A stretch of 64,000 bases of DNA, taken from assembly GCF_003952385.1 (NCBI RefSeq), contig NZ_CP034444.1, forward strand, positions 2,108,001 through 2,172,000. The letters run 5' to 3'. Shown here in pieces: positions 45,880 through 55,449 of the stretch. Position 1 is the stretch's first letter. Each line of letters opens with the position of its first letter. The stretch comes from Mesorhizobium sp. M1D.F.Ca.ET.043.01.1.1. GTDB taxonomy: Bacteria > Pseudomonadota > Alphaproteobacteria > Rhizobiales > Rhizobiaceae. A program made the position numbers and the translations under genes. Below the pieces are notes generated by a model. That model was not told where the DNA came from, did no database searches, and worked only from the letters and a program-made list of their open reading frames with translations.

Positions 45880-46872
45880 CTAGATCGACCCGGCTTGCTC
45901 GGCTTCCTGACGCAAACTCTGGCGCGGGCGAGGACCGATCTGCTGGATCACCAGCCCGGCGGCCAGCGAGCCGAGGTCGCCGCAATCCTTGAGGCTGCGC
46001 CCGGTCGTGTAGCCGTAAAGGAAGCCGGCGGCATAGTAATCGCCGGCGCCGGTCGTATCGACCAGTTCCTTGATCTTCGTCGCCTCGATGATGACGGTCT
46101 CGTCGCCGCGCACGATGACCGAGCCTTTCTCGGAACGGGTGACGGCAGCTATTTTGCAATCCTTGCGGATGGCGTCGAGCGCCTCCTCGAAGGAAGCGGT
46201 CTGGTAGAGCGACTTGATCTCGTGGCTGTTGGCAAAGACGATGTCCACGGTGCCTGAGCGCATCAGCTCGAGGAACTCGTCGCGGTAGCGGTCGACGCAG
46301 AAGGAATCCGACAGCGTCATCGACACCTCGCGGCCGGCCGCATGCGCCAGTCTTGCAGTCTGGCGGATGGCCTCCTTGGCGCGCGGCGGATCCCATAGAT
46401 ACCCCTCGAAATAGGTCACCCTGGCGCCGGCGGCCTTGTCTGCCTCGACATCCTCCGGGCCAAGCTCGACGCAGGCGCCGAGATAGGTGTTCATCGAACG
46501 CTCGCCGTCGGGCGTCACGAAGATCATCGAGCGCGCCGTGGGCGGCTGGCCTGTAAGCGGCCTGGTGTCGAAGGCCACGCCCTGGGCCTGGATGTCGTGC
46601 GTATAGATCTCGCCCAGCGCGTCATTCGACACCTTGCCGAAGAAGGCGGCCCGTCCGCCGAGGCTGGCGACGCCGGCGGCGGTGTTGCCGGCGCTGCCGC
46701 CGGAAGCCTCGATCGCCGGCCCCATGCGGCTGTAGAGCAGTTCGGCGCGCCTGGCGTCGATAAGGTTCATCGCGCCCTTGATGATGCCGTTGGTCTCGAG
46801 AAAAGCCTCGTCGCATTGCGCGATGATGTCGACAATGGCATTGCCGATGCAAAGCACGTCATATTCCGGCAT
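45880..46872 (-). CDS. PfkB-family sugar/adenosine kinase
   Basis: A 330-residue ribokinase-family enzyme. Start at ATG 46872 (GGAG upstream). Motif 1 GGSAGNTAAGVASLGG (residue ~58), motif 2 DTTGAGDYYAAGFLYG with catalytic Asp near the C-terminus. Alphaproteobacterial proteins of this type are annotated as adenosine kinases. Its place after glyA and metK fits removal of the adenosine made when S-adenosylhomocysteine is hydrolysed, so an adenosine-kinase role is likely. Confidence 0.85.
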   Translation of the reverse strand: MPEYDVLCIGNAIVDIIAQCDEAFLETNGIIKGAMNLIDARRAELLYSRMGPAIEASGGSAGNTAAGVASLGGRAAFFGKVSNDALGEIYTHDIQAQGVAFDTRPLTGQPPTARSMIFVTPDGERSMNTYLGACVELGPEDVEADKAAGARVTYFEGYLWDPPRAKEAIRQTARLAHAAGREVSMTLSDSFCVDRYRDEFLELMRSGTVDIVFANSHEIKSLYQTASFEEALDAIRKDCKIAAVTRSEKGSVIVRGDETVIIEATKIKELVDTTGAGDYYAAGFLYGYTTGRSLKDCGDLGSLAAGLVIQQIGPRPRQSLRQEAEQAGSI

Positions 46873-46970
46873 CAAAATCTCCGCCCAGAACCCACCCGGC
46901 TATCTGGCATGCCGGCCGGGCCCGGGTATAGCGAGTTGAAATGGATTGCCGCATTCGCTTGAAACGGCCC

Positions 46971-48137
46971 TCACGCAGCCGCCGGTCCTGCTTCACGCAG
47001 CAATTCGTCGGCTCTGTCCGTCTTTTCCCAGGTGAACTCGGGCTCTTCACGGCCGAAGTGCCCGTATGTCGCGGTCTTGCGGTATATCGGGCGTAAGAGA
47101 TCAAGCATCTTGATGATGCCTTTCGGTCGGAGATCGAAAAGCTCAAGAATAAGGCGCTCGATCTTTTTTTCCTCAATCCTTGCGGTTCCGAATGTGTTGA
47201 CCATGACAGATACCGGACTGGCCACGCCGATCGCGTAAGCAAGCTGAACCTCGCAGACCTCTGCAAGGCCGCTGGCAACGATATTCTTTGCGACGTACCG
47301 CGCCGCATAGGCGGCCGAGCGGTCAACCTTGGATGGGTCCTTGCCCGAAAAGGCGCCGCCGCCGTGACGCCCCGTTCCACCGTAGGAATCGACGATGATC
47401 TTGCGTCCCGTGAGGCCGCAGTCGCCGGCAGGCCCGCCGATCACGAACCGCCCTGTTGGGTTGACCAGAAATCTGATCCCCGTCGTATCCAAGTAGGGCG
47501 GCAAGAGCGGCTTAATGATCTCCTCAATGACACCTTCGCGGACTGTTTCTTGGGAGACTGCCTCGTCATGCTGCGTCGACAGGACTATGGTATCCAGCGC
47601 CACCGGGCGGAGACCCTCGTAGCGTACGGACACTTGAGATTTCACATCCGGACGCAGCCAGCCAAGCTGTCCCGTTTTTCGGACCTCTGCCTGTCTTTTC
47701 GTCAAACGGTGAGCGAGTTGGATCGGCAATGGCATCAATGTTTCCGTCTCGTTGCATGCGAATCCAAACATGAGGCCCTGATCCCCTGCCCCCTGCTCGA
47801 GATCCTGCCCTCGTCCTTCGTCAACTCCCTGGCTAATGTCGGGCGACTGCTCGGTGAGAGCCAGAACGACGGCGCAACGTCGACCGTCAAAGCCTATGGC
47901 ATCGTCGTCATAGCCAATATCGAGTATCGTATCGCGGGCAACCTGGCTGTAATCGATCTGGGCATGGGTGGTGATCTCGCCAGCCAAAACGACCATCCCT
48001 GTCTTCACCAACGTTTCACAGGCGACGCGCGCCTTCGGGTCGGTCCGGAGAATGGCATCGAGGATGGCATCTGAGATGTTCTTGTCGGGGTGTCCCGCGC
48101 CGACGGATTCGGAAGAGAACACGAACTGCCTGGTCAT
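46971..48137 (-). CDS. metK: MetK, S-adenosylmethionine synthetase
   Basis: A 388-residue enzyme making SAM from methionine and ATP. Motifs: [12 protein letters not shown] (catalytic His and metal-binding Asp), [14 protein letters not shown], and the P-loop-like [20 protein letters not shown]. Oddity: after HPDK the usual I-A-D-Q-I-S-D is NISD, apparently three residues shorter, so activity is not certain. It lies 55 bases after glyA and about 100 bases before the kinase gene, same direction. Probably a second copy besides a chromosomal metK. Confidence 0.92.
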   Translation of the reverse strand: MTRQFVFSSESVGAGHPDKNISDAILDAILRTDPKARVACETLVKTGMVVLAGEITTHAQIDYSQVARDTILDIGYDDDAIGFDGRRCAVVLALTEQSPDISQGVDEGRGQDLEQGAGDQGLMFGFACNETETLMPLPIQLAHRLTKRQAEVRKTGQLGWLRPDVKSQVSVRYEGLRPVALDTIVLSTQHDEAVSQETVREGVIEEIIKPLLPPYLDTTGIRFLVNPTGRFVIGGPAGDCGLTGRKIIVDSYGGTGRHGGGAFSGKDPSKVDRSAAYAARYVAKNIVASGLAEVCEVQLAYAIGVASPVSVMVNTFGTARIEEKKIERLILELFDLRPKGIIKMLDLLRPIYRKTATYGHFGREEPEFTWEKTDRADELLREAGPAAA

Positions 48138-48192
48138 GTATGCCTCGCTTCAAGTGTTGGGGTTAGCTGAGGAGTTTATGGACTGGGGTGGC

Positions 48193-49381
48193 TTATCGGT
48201 CGGTGATGCCGGGGACCTCGAACGCAGTGCAGAAGTTTGCAACCTTTCTTCGTACGCTCGCATGAACCTCCTGGTCATCGGGCTGGCGGCAGACCGAGTC
48301 GATGAAATCGGCGATTTGCGCCATCTCCGTCTCGCGCATGCCCATGGACGTCACCGCTGGTGTCCCTAAGCGAATGCCGCTTGTGAGCGCCGGATGCCGC
48401 CGGTCGCCCGGCACCATATTGCAGTTCGTAATGATGCCTGCCCTTGCCAGGCGATCGGAATACGCTTTGCCTGACAGCGGCCGGTTCCGAAGATCAACGA
48501 TCAGCATGTGATTGTCAGTGCCCCCGGTGACGAGTTCATAACCTCGCTCCAGAAGCGCCTGGGCCAGAGCCATGGCGTTGTTGACGATCTGCTGACCGTA
48601 GATAGCGATCTTCCTTCTTCGACAGAATAAAGCCTCGACGGGGCCCACGGATTGACTTACGAGACGTGCTGGTGACGACGTCGCAATGGGCCACGGGATT
48701 CGGATGCGCTCCGGCGACAATAAGGCCGCTGATGTGCGCAATGTCGGCCACAAGATAGGCGTTCGCCTCCGCAGCGATTTCGGCCATTGCCGCGTAGTCA
48801 AAAATACGTGGATAAGCAGTTCCGCCGACCCAAATTAGCTTCGGGCGTTCCCGCTTGGCTGTCTCGCGCAATTGGTCATAGTCAATTTGCTGCGTCTTTT
48901 CGTGCAGCCTGTACGGGACTCGCTGATAATCGGTGCCGTAGAAGTTGACCGCCCAACCGTGCGTCAGATGGCCGCCTTCGGGTAAAGGCAAGCCCATGAC
49001 TTTGTCACCGGGGCTCAAAAGCGCGCGATAGATAGCCTGATTGGCCGGGGAGCCGGAATATGGCTGGACGTTCGCGTGTTCACAGCCGAATAGCGCCTTC
49101 AAGCGCTCGATAGCGACGTTTTCAAGCTCATCGACGATCTCGTTTCCGGCGTAGTAGCGCGCACCGGGGTATCCCTCGGCATACTTGTTGGTGAAAATCG
49201 ACCCGGTCGCTTCCAGCACCGCTGAGGAGGCAAAGTTCTCGGAGGCGATAAGTTTGAGGGTTGTCCGCTCCTGGCGCTCCTGTCTTAGAAGCAGTTCGTG
49301 AACGCGGCAATCGACCGCGGCCAGGCTAGCCCGTCTGTTGGTATCGGGCCGCGCGATGGCGCCGTCGGCGGAGTTGTCCAT
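48193..49381 (-). pseudogene. glyA: Serine hydroxymethyltransferase with internal deletion and frameshift
   Basis: N-terminal part (49381 to about 48605): LKLIASENFASSAVLEATGS, NKYAEGYPGARYYAGNE, GHLTHGWAVNFYG, up to the PLP-lysine region, here TSTSRKSIRGPRRGFILSKK instead of the usual T-T-H-K. C-terminal part in another frame: QIVNNAMALAQALLERG, LVTGGTDNHMLIVDLR, RLGTPAVTSMGM. Roughly 35-40 residues after the lysine are missing and the frame is shifted, so it is inactive. GlyA supplies the one-carbon units used by MetE. Confidence 0.85.
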
Positions 49382-49429
49382 GATAGTTGCGCTCCAGTTG
49401 GTTCTACTATTCCACGATCAAGCAGCAGT

Positions 49430-49755
49430 CCCGTTGGACAACACGTCTTGAACCGCCTCGAGCCGCTCCAGGTCCAGCTTATGACAGCCATCGTCGTGGG
49501 GGAGGAGAACGACCAAGAATTGAACCAACGCTCCGTCCTTGCCCCCTGCATTGAGATGATATGAGGACCAAGGACGTTGTCCGTTGCCGCAAAGAAATTC
49601 GGCTCTGGCCAGCAGCCGGACATGTCGTGCAACGCGCTCCGACGAAGATCGAGAATTTCCGCTAGCTCGAAGACAGTCAGGTCGGCATGCGCGCAAAGGC
49701 CCAGGATCCGAAGGCGATCAAGGTGTGCTGCTGTCATTAGGCGATCGACAAGCAT
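49430..49755 (-). pseudogene. SahR-like ArsR-family regulator remnant
   Basis: Begins MLVDRLMTAAHLDRLRILGL and CAHADLTVFELAEILDL (winged helix), then shifts frame to RLLARAEFLCGNGQRP and LVVLLPHDDGCHKLDLERLE. The usual C-terminal methyltransferase-like domain is absent. In Rhizobiales such ArsR-type regulators control the SAM cycle (metK, ahcY) and sit next to those genes, as here just upstream of glyA. Confidence 0.6.
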
Positions 49756-50562
49756 CAACATTGGTAAGCACAACGCCTAACAATCGAACCCTGGTCCTGC
49801 TGGTTTTGTCATTTCGCGCCCTTCGCAACTGCTGTTCGGCGGCGGACAATAAAAGGACACCAGATTTCTGCCGCCACTCAAAGTTGTGGTGACACTACCA
49901 CTGACATGGATTTGCGGCCGCAAAGATTCCATGAATTTCTTTGAAGGATCTGTTGCAACGTCTAAACAAGAACGCAACGAGATTGGCGAGGCGCTTGTAA
50001 GTCGGCAAGCTGGCGAAACGCTTGGCCAAAAGGTAGGCGATCGGCGCCACCTTTCACCAGGCGACGTTTTAAGCTGCATGGTGCACCTAATCCGCCATCC
50101 TTGATTTCGTGTAACAGAAGATCGCAAGCCGTCATGCCGACGTCAGCGCCAACGAGCTTGCGAACAGAGCTCCACCGCGTCAGATCGAGCGACGCTGTTC
50201 CCTAGGCGACCGTTGGCCCACCTCCTGGCTTCACGGTACCTATAATGCCTCAGTCGGCCTCGCGAGGTGACGGCCGCGCTGCAGGCCACGGTCCGAGCAC
50301 GCGAGTGGTGTTCGGCACCCACCAGGTGACGCAGACTGCGCCTGCTTCGAGAAGGCGCAATCGAAGCGGCTATCAACCCGATGTTCGCACCGCACTGTGT
50401 GGTGACGATGGCGGCTTTTGGAGCGCAGCACGACTGAAATGTTCCCATCCGGTTCACATTCATATGATCGAAAACGCAGGCTGGCTCAGGCGACGACATT
50501 GGCGATCTGTCCGATGCCGCTTTTTGTACGCAAGGTTTCACTCAGTCGGACATCCGACAAAT
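49756..50562. other. Region without a recognised gene before the iscN promoter
   Basis: Several overlapping frames on both strands, none with a known motif. Confidence 0.35.
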
Positions 50563-50640
50563 TGTTGGATGTGAGACAAGGGGCCAAATCAGCAACCCCG
50601 TTGTTTTTAATCCAATTTCCTATCTGGCACGTTCTGTGCA
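50563..50640 (+). promoter_or_regulatory. NifA upstream site and sigma-54 promoter for iscN
   Basis: A perfect TGT-N10-ACA (50563-50578) and CTGGCACGTTCTGTGCA (50624-50640) with GG and GC ten bases apart. It ends about 37 bases before the iscN ATG, implying nitrogen-fixation control. Confidence 0.82.
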
Positions 50641-50676
50641 GCGTGGCTTGCGAACGCATAAGCAAGAAGATTGTCC

Positions 50677-50997
50677 ATGATCACGCTCACTGAAAACGCC
50701 GTCGCCGCCGTCAAGGCCGCGCTTTCCCGCGCAGACGAACCGGCAGAAGGCTTTCGCATAATGGTCGAGGCGGGCGGCTGCGCCGGCCTCAAATACCAGA
50801 TGGGCCTGGAAAGCGTCTCTCGCGAGGGGGATGCCATCATGGAGGCGAACGGGGTCAAGGTGTTCATCGACTCAAGCTCCCAGCCGCATCTCGCCGGCAT
50901 GACCGTTGACTTCGTGACGAACCTGGAGTCCTCGGGCTTTGTCTTCGACAATCCCAATGCGCGGGACAAATGCGCCTGCGGCAAGTCCTTCGGCTAG
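50677..50997 (+). CDS. IscN/HesB-type iron-sulfur assembly protein
   Basis: A 106-residue A-type Fe-S carrier: ITLTENAVAAVKAALSRADE, GGCAGLKYQMGLE (first Cys) and the C-terminal DKCACGKSF (Cys-x-Cys). In rhizobia such a gene (iscN) precedes nifU/nifS and helps supply clusters for nitrogenase. Its NifA-type promoter supports this. Start chosen at ATG 50677 rather than TTG 50671. Confidence 0.88.
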   Translation: MITLTENAVAAVKAALSRADEPAEGFRIMVEAGGCAGLKYQMGLESVSREGDAIMEANGVKVFIDSSSQPHLAGMTVDFVTNLESSGFVFDNPNARDKCACGKSFG

Positions 50998-51023
50998 GCG
51001 TCAGAACGACAAGGATCGGCGCC

Positions 51024-51482
51024 GTGCGGGATGATACCGACAACGTCTACCTCATCAGTGACAAGGTCTATTTTATCAACCCCAACAATGTCGGCGCTTT
51101 GGACATCCCCAAAGCGGCCGGCAATGTCGGCGCAGTCGCCTATGGCGATGGGCTCAAATTGACGATGGCTTTCGACCGTAAGACGCAAACGATCTTCGCC
51201 GCAACGTTCCAGACCTTCGGCCGCGGCTCGGACATAACCGCTTCCTCGCCGCTTGCCGAGTTCATCGTCGGCAAGACCATCGATGAAGTCCTTCAGATCA
51301 CCGATGAGCACATCGCGGATTTTCTCGGCGCCATGCCGCACACTACATACTCAGCGCTCGACCGCCTCATTCTGGAGCGCGGCTTGCGGCTGATGAGCGA
51401 GTTCTTCCGTGCTGTGAGGCAGGCTTTCGAGGAGACGCCAGGATTCTCACGCCTGGTCCTCGTCAAGGGGTCATCACCATGA
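51024..51482 (+). CDS. NifU N-domain-like protein lacking the cluster cysteines
   Basis: About 152 residues from GTG 51024 (AAGGAT upstream). It follows the NifU/IscU scaffold pattern (NPNNVGALDIPKAAGNVGAV, TFQTFGRGSDITASSPLAEF, LQITDEHIADFLGAMP), but each cluster ligand is changed: the G-C-G-D Cys is Tyr (VAYGDGL), the F-G-C-G Cys is Arg (FGRGSD), and the C-S-V-M Cys is Tyr (TTYSAL). It also lacks the NifU C-terminal domain. So it cannot hold a cluster as NifU does; either it has another role or it is a relic. Follows iscN directly. Confidence 0.75.
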   Translation: MRDDTDNVYLISDKVYFINPNNVGALDIPKAAGNVGAVAYGDGLKLTMAFDRKTQTIFAATFQTFGRGSDITASSPLAEFIVGKTIDEVLQITDEHIADFLGAMPHTTYSALDRLILERGLRLMSEFFRAVRQAFEETPGFSRLVLVKGSSP

Positions 51483-51715
51483 GCGACGTGATAGCGGCAT
51501 TTCTTGTGGTGATAGGCTTCGAGGAACCAGAGATCCTTCCCCACCGCTTCCACCCGCCGAAACCTGATCCCGCGTGGAGTTCGGACGTGTTGGTTTTCCG
51601 CATCGGGCCCCGACGGTGGAACGAGCTGCAAAGCATGCGGCGGTACATTTCCCACCTTTTGCCGCGTCTCGTAAGCCGGCAGAAATGTTCCCTTGCTCGC
51701 TCCAAGGCCGCTTAA
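51479..51715 (+). CDS. Small ORF coupled to the NifU-like gene
   Basis: A 78-residue frame whose ATG overlaps the preceding stop (ATGA). MSDVIAAFLVVIGFEEPEIL has a hydrophobic start; the rest is Arg-rich. No family recognised; geometry is the only support. Confidence 0.4.
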   Translation: MSDVIAAFLVVIGFEEPEILPHRFHPPKPDPAWSSDVLVFRIGPRRWNELQSMRRYISHLLPRLVSRQKCSLARSKAA

Positions 51716-51718
51716 GCA

Positions 51719-52013
51719 ATGTCATATGCGGTCAAGGAAATTTTCTACACTCTTCAAGCTGAAGGACGAAATGCCGGGCGGGCTGCCGACAGACAAGGGC
51801 TTTGTCATCGATTTCTTCGATGTTGAGGCTGTGTTCGGACCGCTTCTGCAACGTCTCGACCATCAGTATCTGAATGAGATTGTGGGTCTCGAAAATCCGA
51901 GCGCGGAAAACATTGTAGTCTGGATCTGGAACCAAACCAAGCCGCTTATTGGCCAGATGTGCTCGGTAACGGTCTATGAGACGCCGCTGTGCTGGGTTGA
52001 ATACGAGGGTTGA
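51719..52013 (+). pseudogene. queE-queD fusion relic
   Basis: The first ~21 codons (MSYAVKEIFYTLQ, NAGR) are the start of QueE (7-carboxy-7-deazaguanine synthase). The sequence then moves, in another frame, to the C-terminal half of Que[56 protein letters not shown]. The body of QueE and the N-terminal half of QueD are deleted. Both enzymes make deazaguanine precursors of queuosine. Confidence 0.65.
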
Positions 52014-52017
52014 CCTG

Positions 52018-52739
52018 ATGCAACGAGATTCGGGAACCGCACTCGTCCTATTCTCCGGCGGGCAGGATTCGACAACCTGGGCGCTGGAGAACTTCGAGCG
52101 CGTCGAGACAATCGGCTTCGCCTATGGGCAGCAGCACCGGATCGAGCTCGATGTGCGGCCATACCTGCTCGGGCGCATTCGAAAAGACTTTCCGGCCTGG
52201 GGTGGACGACTAGGCGAGGACCACATGATTGACATGACCGTGCTCGGCCAAATCAGTGATACCGCGCTCACGCGCGACGCCGAGTTCGCAGTGAACGCGA
52301 ACGGTCTAGCAAATACCTTCGTGCCTGGCCGCAACCTTCTGTTCCTCAGCTTTGCGGCCGCGATAGCTTACCGGATCGGCGCCAAAACACCTCGTGATCG
52401 GCGTGTCCGAGATATCATTTCGGCTACCCGGATTGTCGAGATGACGCAGTTAAAGCGATGCAACTTCCCCTGAACCTTGGAATGGAGACGCGTTTCGTCA
52501 TTCACACACCCCTCATGCGGCTGGACAAGGCGCAGACCTGGGCGCTGGCGGATTGGCTGGGTGGCGAGCCGCTGGTGAAGCTCATCTGCGAAGAAAGTCA
52601 CGCCTGTTATAGCGGAGACCGCGAGCATCGACATGGCTGGGGTTTCGGTTGCGGGACCTGCTTCGAGTGTAATCTTCGCGCAGCAGGATGGGAGCATTCC
52701 GATCCCGCAAAGAGGCACCCTTGGCCTCCGGTGAATTGA
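52018..52739 (+). pseudogene. queC: queC (7-cyano-7-deazaguanine synthase), frameshifted
   Basis: From ATG 52018: [16 protein letters not shown] (PP-loop ATPase), [33 protein letters not shown], then an indel near 52385 and a second near 52415; the correct frames resume with [40 protein letters not shown] and the zinc-binding [14 protein letters not shown]. All motifs are present but split over frames. It starts four bases after the queD relic. Confidence 0.8.
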
Positions 52740-53489
52740 CGTGAGCGCCCGGATCCAGGCCGACGGTGGCAATCTGTTCCGTAGATCGTTTCCTTCTCTT
52801 GTGGTGTTCAGCACGACCAGGTACGCGCCTACGATGCCGTTTCGAAGGGGCTGTTCCATACCATCGACCTTGATGATCTTCGCCGTTCCCGTGGTGCGTT
52901 GGCAGCAAACATGGCGAGCAGGCTGCCGTTGTTATGCTTGATCCCGGTCGGACTGAGCGTGGAGCGTACTGCCGAGAAAAAGGAGGTTGTGGTTTCGGCG
53001 AGAGGCGGTTGATGCCGCAGTCTGCCCTTATGTAGAGATCGTCCATGCACGTCCATAACAAGCATGGCCGCACCCATCGGCATCATTGAAGCGACGAATG
53101 ACGACCTCATCGGCAATCGATGCCGGCGCCTGCGTAAGCCGACGCGGCGCAGGCGCCTGCGGCGAAGCGATGTGCGGGTATCCCTCCCTGGCCTACCTCG
53201 GCCCAATCAAAGGATTCCTGATACCCGTCAATCGCGCCCTGCAAATGCGGCCAGTAGAGCACCTTGGCGGTGCTACACCGGTAATAAACCAGTTTTGCTT
53301 TGAGAAGGTGCCTCTCTTGCTTGCCCGCAGCGAATATCTCCGGCAAAAATTGGCTGCAGCGCGTCGCGCTCAGCGCTGGCTGGGCGGAGCTGGTCCGGGT
53401 TGCGAAGCCCAGCGAGCGCGGATCGTCTTGGACGATGTGGTGATCAGCCGCGGTTCTTGAAGCGCCAGGATTCATGTCCGATTTCGATA
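52740..53489. other. Unassigned region between queC relic and IS256 remnant
   Basis: Frames on both strands are short and without known motifs. Confidence 0.35.
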
Positions 53490-54474
53490 ATCTGTGAGCT
53501 GCGGGTTCCGCAGGACCGGCAAGGGCGCTTCTCCACCGAGCTGTTTGAGCGCTAACCAGCGTTCCGAACGCGCCTTGGTGGCCACCCTTGCGGAAATGAC
53601 GTGCAGGGCGTATTGACCCGCAAGGTCAAGGCGATCACCGAGGACTTGTGCGGCCATGTCTTCTCGGCCTCGTCGATCTCGGCCATCGACAAGCGGCTGT
53701 ACGAGAGCCTGAAGGCCTTTGCCAAGCGGCCGCTGCAAGAGCCCCTTGCCTATCTCATCCTCGACCCTCGCTGCGAGAAGGTGCGTGAAGCCGGCATCGT
53801 CACGAGCCAGGCGGTGCTGATTGCGCGTCGGCATCGACTGGGACGGGCGGCGCCAGCTCCTGGCTGTGGAGATGGCCAATCGCGAGAGCCGTTTGGCCTG
53901 GAAGGACTTCCTCGTCGGCATGAAGGCGGGCGGCCTGAGGGGCGTCGAGCTGGTCGTCTCCGACGACCATGCCGGCCTGGTCGCGGCGATCGGCGAGGTG
54001 ATCCAGGAAGCGGCCTGGCAGCGCTGCTACGTGCACTTCCTCAGGAAGGGACTGTCAGGAATGCGCTCGACCATCTGCCGCGCAAGCACGCCGATGACTG
54101 CCTGCAGGAGTTGCGCTGGCTCTATGACCGGCGCGATCTCGCCGATCCCGCCGCGTGGCTGGCCAAATGGTCGGCGCGCTATCCGCGGCTGATGGCCTGG
54201 GGTGGAAGAGAGCATCGACAGCACGCTGACTTGCTTCCGACTGCCGCGTCAGCACCACAAGCATCTCAAGTCAACCAACAAGCTGGAGCGCCTCAACGAG
54301 TAAATCCGCCGGCGCACCTATGTCGTACGCATCTTCCCCAACGCCGAAAGCTGCCTGCCCCTCGTCAGGGCGCTGGCTGTCGAGACCAACGAGAACTGGA
54401 TGGAGGCCAACCGCTACATCAACATGGACGACCTGCGCGAGCACAAGAAGCTCGCTCTACGCCAAGCCGCATGA
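53490..54474 (+). pseudogene. IS256-family transposase, degraded
   Basis: Plus-strand pieces over shifting frames: VPQDRQGRFSTELFER, VLTRKVKAITEDLCGHVFSA, AYLILDPRCEKVREAGIV, then VGIDWDGRRQLLAVEMANRE, VELVVSDDHAGLVAAIGEV, WQRCYVHFLR, and NALDHLPRKHADDCLQELRW with a final NMDDLREHKKLALRQAA. This is the order of an IS256 (mutator) transposase with its DDE residues. Multiple shifts make it inactive. Confidence 0.85.
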
Positions 54475-54631
54475 CCAGCAGCATGGCCGCCCCTTTTTGC
54501 AGAACTTGACGCACACAACCCAAACAGAGCGCCCCCGAAGGCCCGTTGGCTGCCATGTCGACCAGGCCAATCGGTGGTGACGGTTCTAGCTCCGAACGAT
54601 TCGCCGGTGACGCAGGGCGGACTCTCACTTT

Positions 54632-55433
54632 TTAAAGGAGGAAATCTCTGTACCCTCCGTTCATGAGCCAGCGGCCGCGAGAGACGGCGCGGCGAATGCG
54701 GTCGCGCAGATGGTTGCGAGGATCCCTCCAGTCGGCATGGACGCGCAGTTCACCAACCAGCGCTTCGGCGAGCTCGCGATGTGACGCTCCAGCAAGTGAA
54801 CCGTCGAGCGCACGAAGAACGAAGGTCAAACGGGGACCGCGTCTTTCCGTCGGAAACAAGCGGGCGGGCAGGTGTTGACCCAGACTTAGAGCATTGAGGC
54901 ACTCGAGCGCCCTCAGGCGGGGCTTCGAAAGCCTTGCTGGCCAGATCGCCTCGGTACGGAGGCAAACAGAGTGCAAGATGTCCGCGCCAGAGACGGCGAG
55001 CTGGAGCGTATGCTCCACATGGCGAAGAAGAACATGCTGGCTTTTGTCGGGCGACAGCACCACCGTCGCAGCACATGGCAATGCCGAGAGATCGAACGGC
55101 AATGTCGCCCACGATGCTGACAGCTGTTCTGCGATGACCGGCAGCACATGGACGCACCAGATTGGAGACCAGAATACGAGCGAATTTCGCCCATAAGCCT
55201 CGGCGAAACAGGACACCCCAGCGCGACAGGTCGCCGGCCGACGCGACCACCTCGAGAAAGGGGTGGTAGGACAAAGTTTTAGTCTGCTGGCTTGCAGCGG
55301 TCACTTCACGCCGAAATGCTGGATTGCGGCGCAAGAACTCCCAAGCCCATTCGCGCGGCGTCAGACCTGAGGTGTAATCGTATGATCTTTCATCGCACCA
55401 ATCAGCCGGGCCTGTCACGAGAACTGTACGCAC
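54632..55433 (-). CDS. FseA-like DUF6499/DUF2285 protein split over two frames
   Basis: The 5' frame (GTG 55433 or 55418) reads DYTSGLTPREWAWEFLRRNP (DUF6499 helix) up to LSRWGVLF; the 3' frame continues AEAYGRNSLVFWSP, TVVLSPDKSQHVLLRHVEHT, LRALECLNALSLGQHLPARL and the DUF2285 end LVGELRVHADWRD, RGRWLMNGGYRDFLL. Joining needs one +1 step at TTT-C (55208-55205), giving about 266 residues. In ICEMlSymR7A the excision activator FseA is made from two overlapping genes (msi172/msi171) by +1 programmed frameshifting, so this may be functional; a plain frameshift mutation is the alternative. Confidence 0.65.
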
Positions 55434-55449
55434 GACTGTGCTCCCGTGC

